NCBI GenBank assembly: GCA_052143575.1
Contig: JBKQSP010000059.1
Location: 1 to 64,000 of the forward strand
Source of the DNA: JAKACA01 sp052143575
Lineage (GTDB): Bacteria > Actinomycetota > Acidimicrobiia > Acidimicrobiales > Bog-793
Direction of reading: 5' to 3'
DNA: 64,000 nucleotides
This document shows, piece after piece, positions 53,539 through 62,482 of the stretch (positions within the stretch are counted from its first letter, which is position 1; each line of letters opens with the position of its first letter). The notes under the pieces are model-generated. The model did no database searches. It was not told the DNA's origin and saw only the letters and a program-made list of their open reading frames with translations. Position numbers and translations under genes: made by a program.

Positions 53539-54294
53539 TCACGGCACCAGGATCCGTCCGCATTGATCGCAGTAGAAGACCGTCCCCGGGGGTGCATGCA
53601 CGACCTGGTCACGCTCCCGGGACGGCAAGCGCAGATGGCAACCGCTGCAGGTGCCGTCCACCAGCTTGGCGGCTCCGATCCCGCCCAGCTTTGCCCGCAA
53701 GCGCTCGTAGGAGGCGGCGAGGTCACCCGGCAACATCGCCGCCAAGGGGGCGCGCTCGGCCAGCACGTCCAACTGCTCGGTGGCGATGGCCGCTTCCGAC
53801 GCCGCCAAGGCGGCCGAAGCCTCCCTCCGCTCGGCGTCGAGCTGACCGACCTCCGCAGTCACCGACGCCAGCTCCGCCTCGATCGGCTCGAGCTGTTCCA
53901 TGATCTCGAGCTCCCGGTCCTCGTAGCCGCGACGCTGATGGTCGAGCGAGCGCGTCTCGTTCGCCATGGCGTCCTGATCCCGGTAGGAACCCGCTGATCC
54001 GGACCGCAAGCGAGCCTCGATGGCCTCGATGCGCGAGACGAGTGTCTGCACGTGCTCCTCGAGATCATCCTGCTGGCGGGCGAGGTTGGCGCGACTCGCC
54101 TCCATCGCCTCGAAACGCCGCTTCAGCTCGGCCGCCCGTCGGTCCACCTCGTCGAGTCGCGCCCGTTCCGGCAGCTCACGCAGGCGGTAGGCCAGACGGT
54201 CGAGAGCCAAGTCGTGAGCCTGCACGTCGAGAAGGAGCTGCAGGGGACCCGGCTCGTTGGCGGGAGCGGTCCCGGGCGGGGCATCGTCTTCCAT
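53539..54294 (-). CDS. Coiled-coil zinc-ribbon protein (CT398-like)
   Basis: 251 residues. A long antiparallel coiled coil (about residues 15-195, rich in Glu/Arg/Leu heptads) leads to a C-terminal zinc ribbon with CSGCHLRLP and CDQCGRILV. Proteins of this layout are seen next to Nif3/NIF3-like or RNase H genes and may bind nucleic acid, but the role is not settled. It follows the IMPase-like gene on the same strand after 88 nt. Leaderless-type start (TACCCT 8 nt upstream). Confidence 0.85.
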   Translation of the reverse strand: MEDDAPPGTAPANEPGPLQLLLDVQAHDLALDRLAYRLRELPERARLDEVDRRAAELKRRFEAMEASRANLARQQDDLEEHVQTLVSRIEAIEARLRSGSAGSYRDQDAMANETRSLDHQRRGYEDRELEIMEQLEPIEAELASVTAEVGQLDAERREASAALAASEAAIATEQLDVLAERAPLAAMLPGDLAASYERLRAKLGGIGAAKLVDGTCSGCHLRLPSRERDQVVHAPPGTVFYCDQCGRILVP

Positions 54295-54302
54295 CGGTCC
54301 CG

Positions 54303-54308
54303 AGGGTA
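54303..54308 (-). promoter_or_regulatory. -10 box TACCCT for zinc-ribbon gene
   Basis: TACCCT on the minus strand ends 8 nt before the ATG at 54294. Confidence 0.5.
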
Positions 54309-54382
54309 GTAGCCGGCGCCCCACGACCCGCCAGGTGCCGGCCGGTGCGCTCGGCGCCGCATCGGCTCCGGGCCAAGCGCCC

Positions 54383-55138
54383 TCAGGAGTCCTCGAGGGA
54401 GCGGCGGGCCGCCAGCAAGGACTCGAGCAGCTCGGGTGTCCCGGCCGCCACCGGCGCTCGCCGGTCGCCATGCTCTCGCACCACGAGATCTCGACCGAGA
54501 CCGTCGGCGATGCCCGCCCCGGCCTCCTCGCAGACGAGCATGCCGCCGAGATAGTCCCAGGCGCCGTGGGCGTTTCGCCCGCAGTCGACGTAGCCGTCGA
54601 GCGTGCCGTCCGCCACTGCGCACAGGTCGAGTGCCACCGCCCCGAGGGCGCGGTACTGCTTCCAGCCGAGATAGCGGCTGGGATAGCCCGACAGGCCGAC
54701 GACGGCACGGCGGAGCTCGCGGCAAGGAGACGGCGAGATCGGAGCGCCATCCCGCCGGGCTCCTCCCCCACGCGTCGCCTCGTAGCGCCGCCCGGTCGCC
54801 TGGTTCACGACAAGGGCGGCCAAGGGTCCCGTCTCGTCGAGGACACAGATGCTCGTGGCGAACCATGGAAGTCCCCGTGAGGCATTCGTCGAGCCGTCGA
54901 CGGGGTCGAGGACGGCGAGGAAAGGCGACGAGACGACCTCGGTCAGCCCGGATTCCTCGCTCATCACCGAGAAACCCGCCGCCTTCAAGACCTCGACGGC
55001 GACGCGGTCGGCCGCCAGATCGGACCGGTACTGACCAGGGCGGGTGCCTGCCAATCCCCAGTCCGAGAGGTCCTCGAGGGCGCTGGACACCGCACGGGAG
55101 GCCGCCGCCAGCACGCCCATCATCGAGGATGCGTCCAC
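54383..55138 (-). CDS. Inositol monophosphatase-family phosphatase
   Basis: 251 residues. The metal-binding motif DPVDGSTNASRG and the C-terminal GAWDYLGGMLVCEEAG motif of the IMPase/CysQ/FBPase superfamily are intact, as is EESGL for the third metal ligand. It dephosphorylates a small phosphoester (inositol phosphate, histidinol phosphate or similar). The GTG at 55138 is chosen because TACCGT lies 8 nt upstream; the open frame extends to 55354. Confidence 0.9.
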   Translation of the reverse strand: MDASSMMGVLAAASRAVSSALEDLSDWGLAGTRPGQYRSDLAADRVAVEVLKAAGFSVMSEESGLTEVVSSPFLAVLDPVDGSTNASRGLPWFATSICVLDETGPLAALVVNQATGRRYEATRGGGARRDGAPISPSPCRELRRAVVGLSGYPSRYLGWKQYRALGAVALDLCAVADGTLDGYVDCGRNAHGAWDYLGGMLVCEEAGAGIADGLGRDLVVREHGDRRAPVAAGTPELLESLLAARRSLEDS

Positions 55139-55146
55139 GAGCGGGC

Positions 55147-55152
55147 ACGGTA
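55147..55152 (-). promoter_or_regulatory. -10 box TACCGT for IMPase-like gene
   Basis: TACCGT on the minus strand ends 8 nt before the GTG at 55138, 16 nt from the -10 box of the divergent gene. Confidence 0.5.
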
Positions 55153-55168
55153 GCTCGCGAACGGGGCA

Positions 55169-55174
55169 TACACT
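55169..55174 (+). promoter_or_regulatory. -10 box TACACT for divergent hypothetical gene
   Basis: TACACT ends 9 nt before the ATG at 55184. The two divergent starts are only 45 bp apart. Confidence 0.5.
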
Positions 55175-55183
55175 CGCGACGAC

Positions 55184-55744
55184 ATGGCGGTCATTGACGT
55201 GGCCGGCTACGTGGCCGAGCTCAAAGATCATGCGGTCGATCACGGATTCCACGTGCACGACGAGCGGCACTTCGTGGAGACGTACTCGCTCCGGCAGTTC
55301 TGGGAGGTGGACCTGCATCCCGAGGAGGGATGTGGGGGCCCCATCGACCTCCACCTCGCCCTCGAGGTCGAACCCCGCGTTCTGCTCGACTTCGAAGACG
55401 CCGTCGTCGCCTTGCCGGAGGATGCCGACCCGCCGGACAAGTGGTTCTTCCCTCTCACGTTCAACTGGGGAGTCCCGCCGCTTCCGAACGCCCCCGACCT
55501 GCTGCGGCTCACGCTCGACCTCTCGGGGGTGGGCGGCTTGGAGCTCCCCCTCGAAATCTCGGCGACCGACTCGTTCGGATCGGTGACCGAGGCGGCCGTG
55601 CGCCGTCTCACGATCGTCGCCCGCCGCGAAGTCTCACTGGCGCGCGTGCTGGCCGGCGAGGAGTTGCTGTGCGACACCTTCGACCGGGCACTGGCGGTCA
55701 CGCGGTTTCTTCTCGACGCTTCTCCGAGCTGGCTCGGCACCTGA
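55184..55744 (+). CDS. 186-residue protein of unknown function
   Basis: Acidic soluble protein without signal peptide or membrane helix. A segment rich in His/Trp/Glu (RQFWEVDLHPEEGCGGPIDL) and later alternating strands suggest a beta-rich fold with a helical end. Not recognised. Codon use is like the neighbours and the leaderless promoter supports the ATG at 55184. Confidence 0.7.
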   Translation: MAVIDVAGYVAELKDHAVDHGFHVHDERHFVETYSLRQFWEVDLHPEEGCGGPIDLHLALEVEPRVLLDFEDAVVALPEDADPPDKWFFPLTFNWGVPPLPNAPDLLRLTLDLSGVGGLELPLEISATDSFGSVTEAAVRRLTIVARREVSLARVLAGEELLCDTFDRALAVTRFLLDASPSWLGT

Positions 55745-55764
55745 AGCCGGCTGGGGCGGTGGTC

Positions 55765-55791
55765 GAGACGCCGGCCTGGCGGCGGCGTCTC
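55765..55791. terminator. Hairpin between convergent hypothetical gene and ppgK
   Basis: GAGACGCCG and CGGCGTCTC form a perfect 9-bp stem with a 9-nt loop; the right arm touches the ppgK stop. No T tract; could act in both directions. Confidence 0.6.
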
Positions 55792-56797
55792 AGTGGCCGC
55801 CGTGCACCCAGAGCTTGATGCCGCCGGCGATGCCGGCGACGTTGTCCACGATCGTGATCGACGGGTCGACGTGCCCCTGCAGGTGGCGGGCGTTGCCGCC
55901 CCCGACATAGAGGCTGTCGTAGTTGACGAGGCGCTCGAGGTTCCCGATCGCCTCCAGCACCCTCTTGCGCCACTTCGACACCCCGACGTGCTTGAAGGCG
56001 TCTTCACCCAGCTGCTCGTTGTAGGTCTCGCCTTTTCGGAAGGGATGGTGGGCGAGCTCGAGGTGGGGTGCGAGCTTGCCTTCGGCGAAGAGCGCCGTGC
56101 CGACGCCCGTGCCGAGCGTCACGACCATCTCGATCCCCCGCCCGCTGATGACGGCCCACCCTTGCAGGTCGGCGTCGTTGGCGACCCGAACGGGGATGCC
56201 CAGCCTCACCGCCAGCGCCTGGGCGAGGTCGAAGCCCGTCCACTTCCCGAGCAGTTCCTTCACCACCCTCGAACCCGGGCCGGATTTCGTGACGAAGTGC
56301 GGCGCCGTCAGGACATGACCCCTCCTCACGACACCGGGAAAGCCCACCGACACGCGGTCGGCCGATGGCAGCGGCTGCACGAGCTTGACGAGCTCGTCGA
56401 CCATCTGGTCGGGAGAAACCGGGTAGGTCGTGGCGACCCGTACTCGATCGGCGAGGAGACGACCCTCGGCATCCAGCACGGACGCCTTCAGGCCCGTCCC
56501 GCCGATGTCGATGGCGAGCGTCGCCGGGTGCGCCGGCACGGCGGGGGCAGCCGCCGTCGGAGGCGTCACCGTCCGCGCGGGTGTACCGCTGGTCCGCTTG
56601 CGGGCCGGCGCCGCCTTGGCGGCTCGGTTGGCGCTCGCCGTGCCGGCACGATTCGGTGTCGACGTGCGGGCCGCCCCGCTCGCCGGAGGGGCGGCGGCGG
56701 CGGAGGTCGCCATCGCCGTTCTCGTCTCCCCCTTTCGGCTGGCAACTCGGCGGCCCGCCGTACCTGGGGTCTTCGGAGCCGGAGGCGAACCCGTCAT
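55790..56797 (-). CDS. ppgK: Polyphosphate glucokinase-like ROK kinase with long N-terminal extension
   Basis: 335 residues. The kinase starts near residue 92: LAIDIGGTGLKAS (phosphate-binding), VGFPGVV, ANDADLQGW with the catalytic Asp, and TLGTGVGTALF, as in actinobacterial PPGK, which phosphorylates glucose with polyphosphate. The first 90 residues are Ala/Pro/Thr/Arg-rich and basic. GGGAG lies about 6 nt before the ATG, which overlaps the pepA stop (ATGA). Confidence 0.9.
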   Translation of the reverse strand: MTGSPPAPKTPGTAGRRVASRKGETRTAMATSAAAAPPASGAARTSTPNRAGTASANRAAKAAPARKRTSGTPARTVTPPTAAAPAVPAHPATLAIDIGGTGLKASVLDAEGRLLADRVRVATTYPVSPDQMVDELVKLVQPLPSADRVSVGFPGVVRRGHVLTAPHFVTKSGPGSRVVKELLGKWTGFDLAQALAVRLGIPVRVANDADLQGWAVISGRGIEMVVTLGTGVGTALFAEGKLAPHLELAHHPFRKGETYNEQLGEDAFKHVGVSKWRKRVLEAIGNLERLVNYDSLYVGGGNARHLQGHVDPSITIVDNVAGIAGGIKLWVHGGH

Positions 56798-58299
56798 CGA
56801 ACGCTCCCATCTGCTGCGTGATCAGCCGGGGCGCCGATCGGCTCATAGCCGGATAACCACTCGATCACCGTGCGCACCCCGAAGCCGGTCGCACCCTTGC
56901 GCTGATCGAAGGATTCCTCGTCGGTGAAGGCCGGTCCGGCGATGTCGATGTGCGCCCAGGGCCGATCGCCGACGAACTCCTCGAGGATCAGCCCGGCGAG
57001 CAGCGCTCCGCCCCCACCGGGCCGGCCGATGTTCTTCATGTCGGCGACGGTGGACTCGTGCATCTTCTTGTACGACTGAGGGAGGGGAAGGTGCCACACG
57101 GGCTCTCCCGCCCGCTCGGCTGCCTGCTCGATGGCCGAGATGACACGGGAGTCGTTGCCCATGACGCCGGCGACCTCGGGCCCGAGGGCGACGACACAGG
57201 CACCCGTGAGGGTGGCGAGGTCGACGATGGCGTCGGGCGCCTCCTCGGCCGCCAGCGCCAAGCCGTCGGCCAGCACGAGGCGTCCTTCGGCGTCGGTGTT
57301 GAGGACCTCGATCGTCTTGCCGTTTCGTGTCGTGAGGACATCGCCTGGCTTGGTGGCCGTGCCGCTCGGCATGTTCTCGGTGCAGGGAGCGATGCCGAGG
57401 ACGCGCACGTTCACGCCCGCCGCCCGGCAGGCCCCCAACGTGGCGATCACGACGGCGGCACCGCTCATGTCGTCCTTCATCGTCATCATCCCATCGCCCG
57501 TCTTGAGCGAGAGGCCGCCCGAGTCGAACGTGATGCCCTTGCCGACGACGGCGACCATCGGTGTGTCAGCCACCTCGGCGCCATCGGGCACGTACCAGAG
57601 TTTGATGAGCCGGGGCGGCTCGGCCGAACCGCGGGCGACGCCCGAGAGCCCGCCGAGGCCCTCCGCCTGAATCTCGCTCTCGTCGAGGACGCTGATGCGG
57701 AGACCGGCTCGCTCGGCCACCTCGCCGGCGACGACTGCCAAGCGCGAGGGTGTCATGTCGGACGCCGGCGTGTTCACGAGATCGCGAGCCAGCGCGACGG
57801 CGTCGGCCACGGCGACGCCCCGAACGAGAGCGGTGCTGGCGGCTGCAAGATCGCCGGCCGGCACCACGAGAACGACCGAGGCCAAGCTCGTCGGCCGTTC
57901 CGTGCTCCAGTACCGGGCGAAGCGGTAGGTGGCGCCGGCGATGCCTTCCACGGCCGCCTGCACGGCCGCCGCAGTGCCCAAGGGGCCGGCGACGAGAGGA
58001 CTGAGGTCGAGACAGACCAACTGACAAGAGCCGACGGCGCGGGCGAAGGTGGCAGCCGAGCGCCGCAGCGCCTTGGCGGAGAAGGTCTCGGACGGCCCTG
58101 CCCCGACGAGCACCCGCAAGCGATCACCGTCCGGCTCGATGAGCGACTCAGCCGCCTTCCCCGCGAACGACCGCCGTTCACAGGAGGGGCGGTCGAGCTC
58201 GACTCCGTCGCCTGCAGGGACGAGGCCCTCAAACACGACGTGGCCCACTGCGCTCGCATCGGGAGGGACCGAGGAGCCGATCGAGACGTGAACGTTCAT
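56794..58299 (-). CDS. pepA: Leucyl aminopeptidase (M17)
   Basis: 501 residues with the M17 signature NTDAEGRLVLADGL and the metal-binding VGKGITFDSGGLSLK and MKDDMSGAA regions. A cytosolic hexameric exopeptidase using two metal ions. It starts 7 nt after the cobalamin adenosyltransferase stop and ends in an ATGA overlap with ppgK, so the three genes form one operon of mixed function. Confidence 0.95.
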   Translation of the reverse strand: MNVHVSIGSSVPPDASAVGHVVFEGLVPAGDGVELDRPSCERRSFAGKAAESLIEPDGDRLRVLVGAGPSETFSAKALRRSAATFARAVGSCQLVCLDLSPLVAGPLGTAAAVQAAVEGIAGATYRFARYWSTERPTSLASVVLVVPAGDLAAASTALVRGVAVADAVALARDLVNTPASDMTPSRLAVVAGEVAERAGLRISVLDESEIQAEGLGGLSGVARGSAEPPRLIKLWYVPDGAEVADTPMVAVVGKGITFDSGGLSLKTGDGMMTMKDDMSGAAVVIATLGACRAAGVNVRVLGIAPCTENMPSGTATKPGDVLTTRNGKTIEVLNTDAEGRLVLADGLALAAEEAPDAIVDLATLTGACVVALGPEVAGVMGNDSRVISAIEQAAERAGEPVWHLPLPQSYKKMHESTVADMKNIGRPGGGGALLAGLILEEFVGDRPWAHIDIAGPAFTDEESFDQRKGATGFGVRTVIEWLSGYEPIGAPADHAADGSVR

Positions 58300-58306
58300 G
58301 CGGCCA

Positions 58307-58942
58307 TCATTGCCCGCCGAGGAGGGTGCTGTCGTTCGCCGCCAGCCGCGGGGAATGCCGCGTGCGCTTGGGAGGGCCGTTGCGGGCGGTGAGGTGCTCG
58401 CCCTCCACGGCGCGAGCCAGCAGCCAGCAGAGATCCGAGAGTCGGTTCAGATAGGGGACGACGGCGGACGCCTTCGGCAGCTGTGCCGCCACGGCGAGCC
58501 GCTCGGCGCGCCGGACGACCGTGCGAGCCACGTCGAGGGCCGCCCCGGCAAGGTTCTCCCCTGGCACGACGAACTCCTTCGGCACGATCTGGAGCGCCTC
58601 GAGGGCGGTCACGCGGCTCGTGAGGACGTCCACCATCTCCTGGGTAACGAGCGAGGTGCCGGCGACGAGCTTGACCCGCTTGTTGTCCGCCGTGGCGACT
58701 TCTGCCATGAGAACCCACAAGTCGCGCTCGATGGACACGAGCATGCCGTCGAGGGCATCGCCAGTGAGGTTGCCGGGGCCGCTGGACCCCGCAGACAGGA
58801 CGACCGCCCTGGCGTAGCCGAGCGCCGCCTGCGCTTCGTCCACGGCGCCGTTGCATTCGATGCGTGCTGAGTCCTTGCGCACCCGCCCCCCGTACAGGAG
58901 CCCTGTCGTGCCGGTGTCGCCGCGTTTTGTCGAGATGCTCAC
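58307..58942 (-). CDS. pduO: Cob(I)alamin adenosyltransferase, PduO type
   Basis: 211 residues. The ATP-binding N-terminus SISTKRGDTGTTGLLYGG, the NGAVDEAQAALGYAR helix and the RTVVRRAERLAV plus PYLNRLSDLCWLLAR helices are those of PduO-type enzymes, which make adenosylcobalamin. It suggests B12-dependent metabolism elsewhere in the genome. GTG start 8 nt after TAGATT. Confidence 0.94.
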   Translation of the reverse strand: MSISTKRGDTGTTGLLYGGRVRKDSARIECNGAVDEAQAALGYARAVVLSAGSSGPGNLTGDALDGMLVSIERDLWVLMAEVATADNKRVKLVAGTSLVTQEMVDVLTSRVTALEALQIVPKEFVVPGENLAGAALDVARTVVRRAERLAVAAQLPKASAVVPYLNRLSDLCWLLARAVEGEHLTARNGPPKRTRHSPRLAANDSTLLGGQ

Positions 58943-58950
58943 GAGGCGGC

Positions 58951-58956
58951 AATCTA
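58951..58956 (-). promoter_or_regulatory. -10 box TAGATT for adenosyltransferase operon
   Basis: TAGATT on the minus strand ends 8 nt before the GTG at 58942. Confidence 0.5.
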
Positions 58957-59006
58957 CGGTGTGAGACGGCCCGCTGCCTCCGAGTCGGCGGAAGGCGCCT
59001 GCTGCT

Positions 59007-59012
59007 TAGGAT
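59007..59012 (+). promoter_or_regulatory. -10 box TAGGAT for lipoprotein gene
   Basis: TAGGAT ends 8 nt before the ATG at 59021; no Shine-Dalgarno sequence. Confidence 0.55.
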
Positions 59013-59020
59013 GGCGACCG

Positions 59021-59596
59021 ATGACAACGGACCGACGACAGCAAAGGAGTGCTCCGGCGACACGGCGGGCGCTCTCGGTCTGGCGGGTGGTGACGGTCGG
59101 CCTCCTGGCGGCCCTCGCCCTGTCCGCCTGCAGTAGCGGGTCGTCCACGACGACGACGTCGTCGACGACGACGACGTCGGTGGTCCCCGTGACGCTCCCG
59201 CCCCTGGCGACCTCGACGGCCGACATCCGGCACGCCTACACGACGCTGTTCGACCTCGCCAACCCGGCGGTTCCCCCCAAGCTGGCGGTTGTGCAGGACG
59301 GCAGCAGCCTGCAAGCGGCCTTCACGAAGGCCATCCACTCGGCCCTGGCCAAGGAAGCGGCCGGCGCCAGCGTCTCCTCGATCACCATCGAGCAAGGCAC
59401 CGACTGCACGAAAGCCTTCCTGCCGAGCCCGTGCGCCACCGTCGTCTATGACGTGCTCGGGCCGAACAAGGCACCGGTACTGACGGGCTCAAAGGGTGGT
59501 GCCGTCTACATCGCAGCGAAGTGGCTCGTCGCCAAGTCGACGATCTGCACGCTGCTCACGCTCGACAACGGCGGCGTCACCCCAACGGGCTGCTAG
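59021..59596 (+). CDS. Small secreted lipoprotein of unknown function
   Basis: 191 residues. Twin-basic N-terminus, hydrophobic core VVTVGLLAALAL and lipobox LSAC, then a Thr/Ser linker encoded by a CGA/GTC-type low-complexity run, then a compact domain with paired Cys (TDCTKAFLPSPC) and a C-terminal Cys. Likely outer-leaflet anchored with one or two disulfides. Not assigned to a family. Confidence 0.75.
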   Translation: MTTDRRQQRSAPATRRALSVWRVVTVGLLAALALSACSSGSSTTTTSSTTTTSVVPVTLPPLATSTADIRHAYTTLFDLANPAVPPKLAVVQDGSSLQAAFTKAIHSALAKEAAGASVSSITIEQGTDCTKAFLPSPCATVVYDVLGPNKAPVLTGSKGGAVYIAAKWLVAKSTICTLLTLDNGGVTPTGC

Positions 59597-59615
59597 GCAG
59601 CGGACGACAGGTCCG

Positions 59616-61010
59616 CTAGGCGCGGGGCGCCGTCGCTGCGGGCCAGGGCCGCAGCTCCACGACCATGCGGGTGCCGCCGAGGGGAGTGAGCGGCGACTCG
59701 GCGCGGACGTGCCCTCCCATGGCGCGCACCAGCTCGGCGACGATCGAGAGGCCGAGGCCGAGGCCACGGCGGGCTGCCACGCCCCGGTCTGCCTGGTAGA
59801 AGCGGTCGAAAACCCGCTGCAGATCCTCCGGAGCGATCCCCGGACCGTCGTCGTCGACGAGCACGTAGACGTTGCCGGGCCGGGCGGGATCTCCCGGAGG
59901 CGCCGAGAGCCGGACGGTGACGGCACCGCTGGCGAAGGAGAGGCTGTTCTCGACGAGGTTGGCGAACACCTGCCCGAGCCGGTCCGGGTCGGCCGCCACG
60001 AGGACACCACTCGCCGGTGCCGAGACCTCGAGAGCCAGCCCGGCACGTTCCGCCTGCGGCCGAAACGCCTCCACCGCAGCGCCGGCGACGGCGGCGACGT
60101 CGGTCGGCCCCATGTGGAGGGAAAGCTGGTCGGCACCGAGACGGGCGAGGTCGAGGAGGTCGCCGACAAGGCGCTCCAGCCGCCTTGACTCGCTCACGAT
60201 CACGCCGGCGGCGGCGGCCACGTCGTTCGTGACACCGTCTTCGAGCGCCTCCGCGTAACCACGGATCGAGGTGAGGGGCGTGCGCAGATCGTGCGAGACC
60301 GACAAGAGCAGCTGCCGCTCCCGCTCCCGGCCGCCCTGCAGGCGTGCCGCCATGGAATTGATCGACTCCCCGAGGGAAGCCAGCTCCGGGTACTCGTCTG
60401 CTCTCGCCGCCACCCTTGCCGTCAGCTCACCGCTGGCGATGCGACGCGTGACGGTGCTCGCCTCCACGAGCGGCCGAGTGATGCGCCGTGCCAGCCAGGC
60501 TGCGACGACGGCCGCCGCGAGGAGCGTGAGACCTGACACGAGCAGCACGTAGAGCCAGCTCGGGCCGAGTGTGCCGATCTGGCGCGTCAACAGCACGGCG
60601 ACGTGAGCGCCCGGCGGCAGCGCGGCGGCGATGGGAGGACTGAGCTGCGCCGGCACGGCGGCGAACACGGTGCCGCCTGCCCTCCCGGTGACATCCTCAC
60701 CAGCCAGCAACTTGGCCGGCGTCAGCTCAGCAGCGGTCAAATTGGCAGGCAGACTCGTCTCCACGACGCCGGCAGCCGTGATGACGACGATGCGGCCCTG
60801 CTCGGGCCGCAGCACGTCGTCGACGACCTTCAGCACGCGCGGTGTCTGCAGCTTGCTTGAGGCGCTCGCGAACGTCGTCGCCTCGATCAGCAGCTGACGG
60901 GTGGCGTCGTTGCGGGCGGCGGCACGAGTCACGAGCAGCGTCCCGACGCCGGCCACGAGCAACGTCCCCGCCATGAGCAGGACGAGGATGGTCGTCAGGC
61001 GAGACCGCAC
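59616..61010 (-). CDS. Sensor histidine kinase
   Basis: 464 residues: helix 7-29, exported sensor domain 30-150, helix 150-174, HAMP 175-227, then HisKA with phospho-acceptor H240 in SVSHDLRTPL and the ATPase domain with N-box FANLVENSLSF and G-box DDDGPGIAP. It should phosphorylate the response regulator encoded 27 nt upstream. The input signal is unknown. Confidence 0.94.
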   Translation of the reverse strand: MRSRLTTILVLLMAGTLLVAGVGTLLVTRAAARNDATRQLLIEATTFASASSKLQTPRVLKVVDDVLRPEQGRIVVITAAGVVETSLPANLTAAELTPAKLLAGEDVTGRAGGTVFAAVPAQLSPPIAAALPPGAHVAVLLTRQIGTLGPSWLYVLLVSGLTLLAAAVVAAWLARRITRPLVEASTVTRRIASGELTARVAARADEYPELASLGESINSMAARLQGGRERERQLLLSVSHDLRTPLTSIRGYAEALEDGVTNDVAAAAGVIVSESRRLERLVGDLLDLARLGADQLSLHMGPTDVAAVAGAAVEAFRPQAERAGLALEVSAPASGVLVAADPDRLGQVFANLVENSLSFASGAVTVRLSAPPGDPARPGNVYVLVDDDGPGIAPEDLQRVFDRFYQADRGVAARRGLGLGLSIVAELVRAMGGHVRAESPLTPLGGTRMVVELRPWPAATAPRA

Positions 61011-61037
61011 GGCACCCCCTGGGCAGATGGGGCACCG

Positions 61038-61715
61038 TCACCCCAGCCGATAACCGACTCCCCTCACCGTGGAGAGCGGGAGCTCTCCACCGAGCTTGCG
61101 GCGCAGCTGTGCGACGTGCACGTCGACCGTACGGGCGTCGCCGATCCAGCCTGAGCCCCACACGCCGTCCAAGAGTTGCTGGCGGCTCAGCACGAAGCCT
61201 TTGCGCTCGCTCATCCAGTGCAGAAGGTCGAACTCCCGCGTCGTGAGGTCGACAAGACGGCCGTTCACCTGCACTTCACGTCGCGACGGGTCGACGGAGA
61301 TACGCCCCACCGTCACGACGGCCTCGCTCGGGACGGGACGTTCCGAGCGACGCAGGACGGCTCGAACGCGGGCGACGAGCTCGCGGGGTGAGAACGGCTT
61401 TGTGAGATAGTCGTCCGCCCCCAGCTCGAGCCCGAGCACCCGGTCGATCTCGTCGTCACGCGCCGTGAGGAACATCACAGGCCAGCTCCCCTCCGAGCGC
61501 AGTGTGCGGCAGACCTCGAAACCATCGCGCTCACCGGGCAGTCCGACATCGAGGATGACCATTCGTGGCCGCTCTCGCCGCACGATCTCGAGGCCCGTTT
61601 CGCCATCGCGCGCCACCAGGACGCGAAAGCCATCGCGCCGTAGGTAGAGATCCACCAGTTCCGCGATGTTGGAGTCGTCCTCGATGACGACGACGGTGCC
61701 GAGATCCGAGGTCAC
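61038..61715 (-). CDS. OmpR-family response regulator
   Basis: 225 residues from a GTG with GAGG 8 nt upstream. Receiver domain with phospho-Asp D56, Thr84 and Lys106 (LTKPFSP), then a winged-helix DNA-binding domain (residues 128-225) ending HVAQLRRKL and VRGVGYRL. Forms an operon with the histidine kinase. The secreted-protein gene upstream has an 11-bp-period direct repeat that suits this protein. Confidence 0.94.
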   Translation of the reverse strand: MTSDLGTVVVIEDDSNIAELVDLYLRRDGFRVLVARDGETGLEIVRRERPRMVILDVGLPGERDGFEVCRTLRSEGSWPVMFLTARDDEIDRVLGLELGADDYLTKPFSPRELVARVRAVLRRSERPVPSEAVVTVGRISVDPSRREVQVNGRLVDLTTREFDLLHWMSERKGFVLSRQQLLDGVWGSGWIGDARTVDVHVAQLRRKLGGELPLSTVRGVGYRLG

Positions 61716-61827
61716 CAGAGCAGCCTCGCGCCCGAAGCCCCGCCGGTGGAGGAACACGTCCTCCGCCGGCGGGGCTGGCTCCCGCCGCTTCCCGCCAATC
61801 GGTCCGTCGACGAGCGCAAGGGCCCGC

Positions 61828-62307
61828 TCAGCTGGCGCTGTTGGACGCCGTGGTCGGCGCCCGAGCGGCCACATAGAGGGCATAGCCACCGTGCTGGACG
61901 AGCACGACACCGTCACCGGTGGCGAGTTGCGACTCCGCCACGCCGAGGAACTTCGTCGAGGAGGTGATCGTGGCGCTCACGTTGACGTGGTCCGCTCGCA
62001 CGATCGTGATGGTGGTCGAGGAGTCCGTCTTCAGCTTGCCCTTGTCGATGTCGATGGTCTCGAAGCCCTTCTTCGTGTGCACGATGAGCTGGGCGTGAAT
62101 CGTGTGGCGGGCGAGCCAGACGACGTCAGCGCGCCGACCGGCGCCGGTGAGGTTCGCCGAAACGGCGCTCGCCGTCGTGGCGGTCGTGGGTGCGGCCGGC
62201 GTCGAGGGTGTCGACGCGTAGGCGATGCCGCCGGCCGCCAGCGCGACGACCGCTGCGCCGGCGGTCACCGGCAGCAACTTCGTCTTGAGCAGTTCCTTCA
62301 TCCTCAT
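61828..62307 (-). CDS. Secreted protein of unknown function beside the two-component genes
   Basis: 159 residues from an ATG with GGAGGAGGAG upstream. Signal sequence LLPVTAGAAVVALAAGGIAYA (about 11-31), a Thr/Ala/Pro linker, then a beta-rich domain (ADVVWLARHTIHAQLIVHTK) resembling small exported beta-barrel domains. No lipobox. Possible target and partner of the adjacent two-component pair; a DUF5666-like fold is a guess. Confidence 0.7.
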   Translation of the reverse strand: MRMKELLKTKLLPVTAGAAVVALAAGGIAYASTPSTPAAPTTATTASAVSANLTGAGRRADVVWLARHTIHAQLIVHTKKGFETIDIDKGKLKTDSSTTITIVRADHVNVSATITSSTKFLGVAESQLATGDGVVLVQHGGYALYVAARAPTTASNSAS

Positions 62308-62396
62308 GGTCCGCTCCTCCTCCCGGAGCCGATCCGGGTGTCGTTGGTAGGTCACTCCCATTTGACCCCGCCCAGGTCATGACACCGTGATCGAAT

Positions 62397-62414
62397 TGTT
62401 AGGGCTGTGTTAGG
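62397..62414. promoter_or_regulatory. OmpR/PhoB-type direct repeat TGTTAGG-N4-TGTTAGG
   Basis: Two identical heptamers with an 11-bp period, 83-107 bp upstream of the secreted-protein ATG, the spacing that tandem-bound OmpR-family dimers prefer. The response regulator lies just downstream on the same strand. The rest of 62308-62482 shows nothing further. Confidence 0.55.
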
Positions 62415-62482
62415 CCGTCAGGACGCCACAGGGGCTTCGAGGCAGGCTTGCCGTCGTCCTCGGGGCCGTCGCCGACTCGGCT

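Noticed and set aside
59150..59210. CGA/GTC-rich run as a regulatory palindrome
   Set aside because: It is a codon-level low-complexity stretch encoding the Ser/Thr linker of a lipoprotein.
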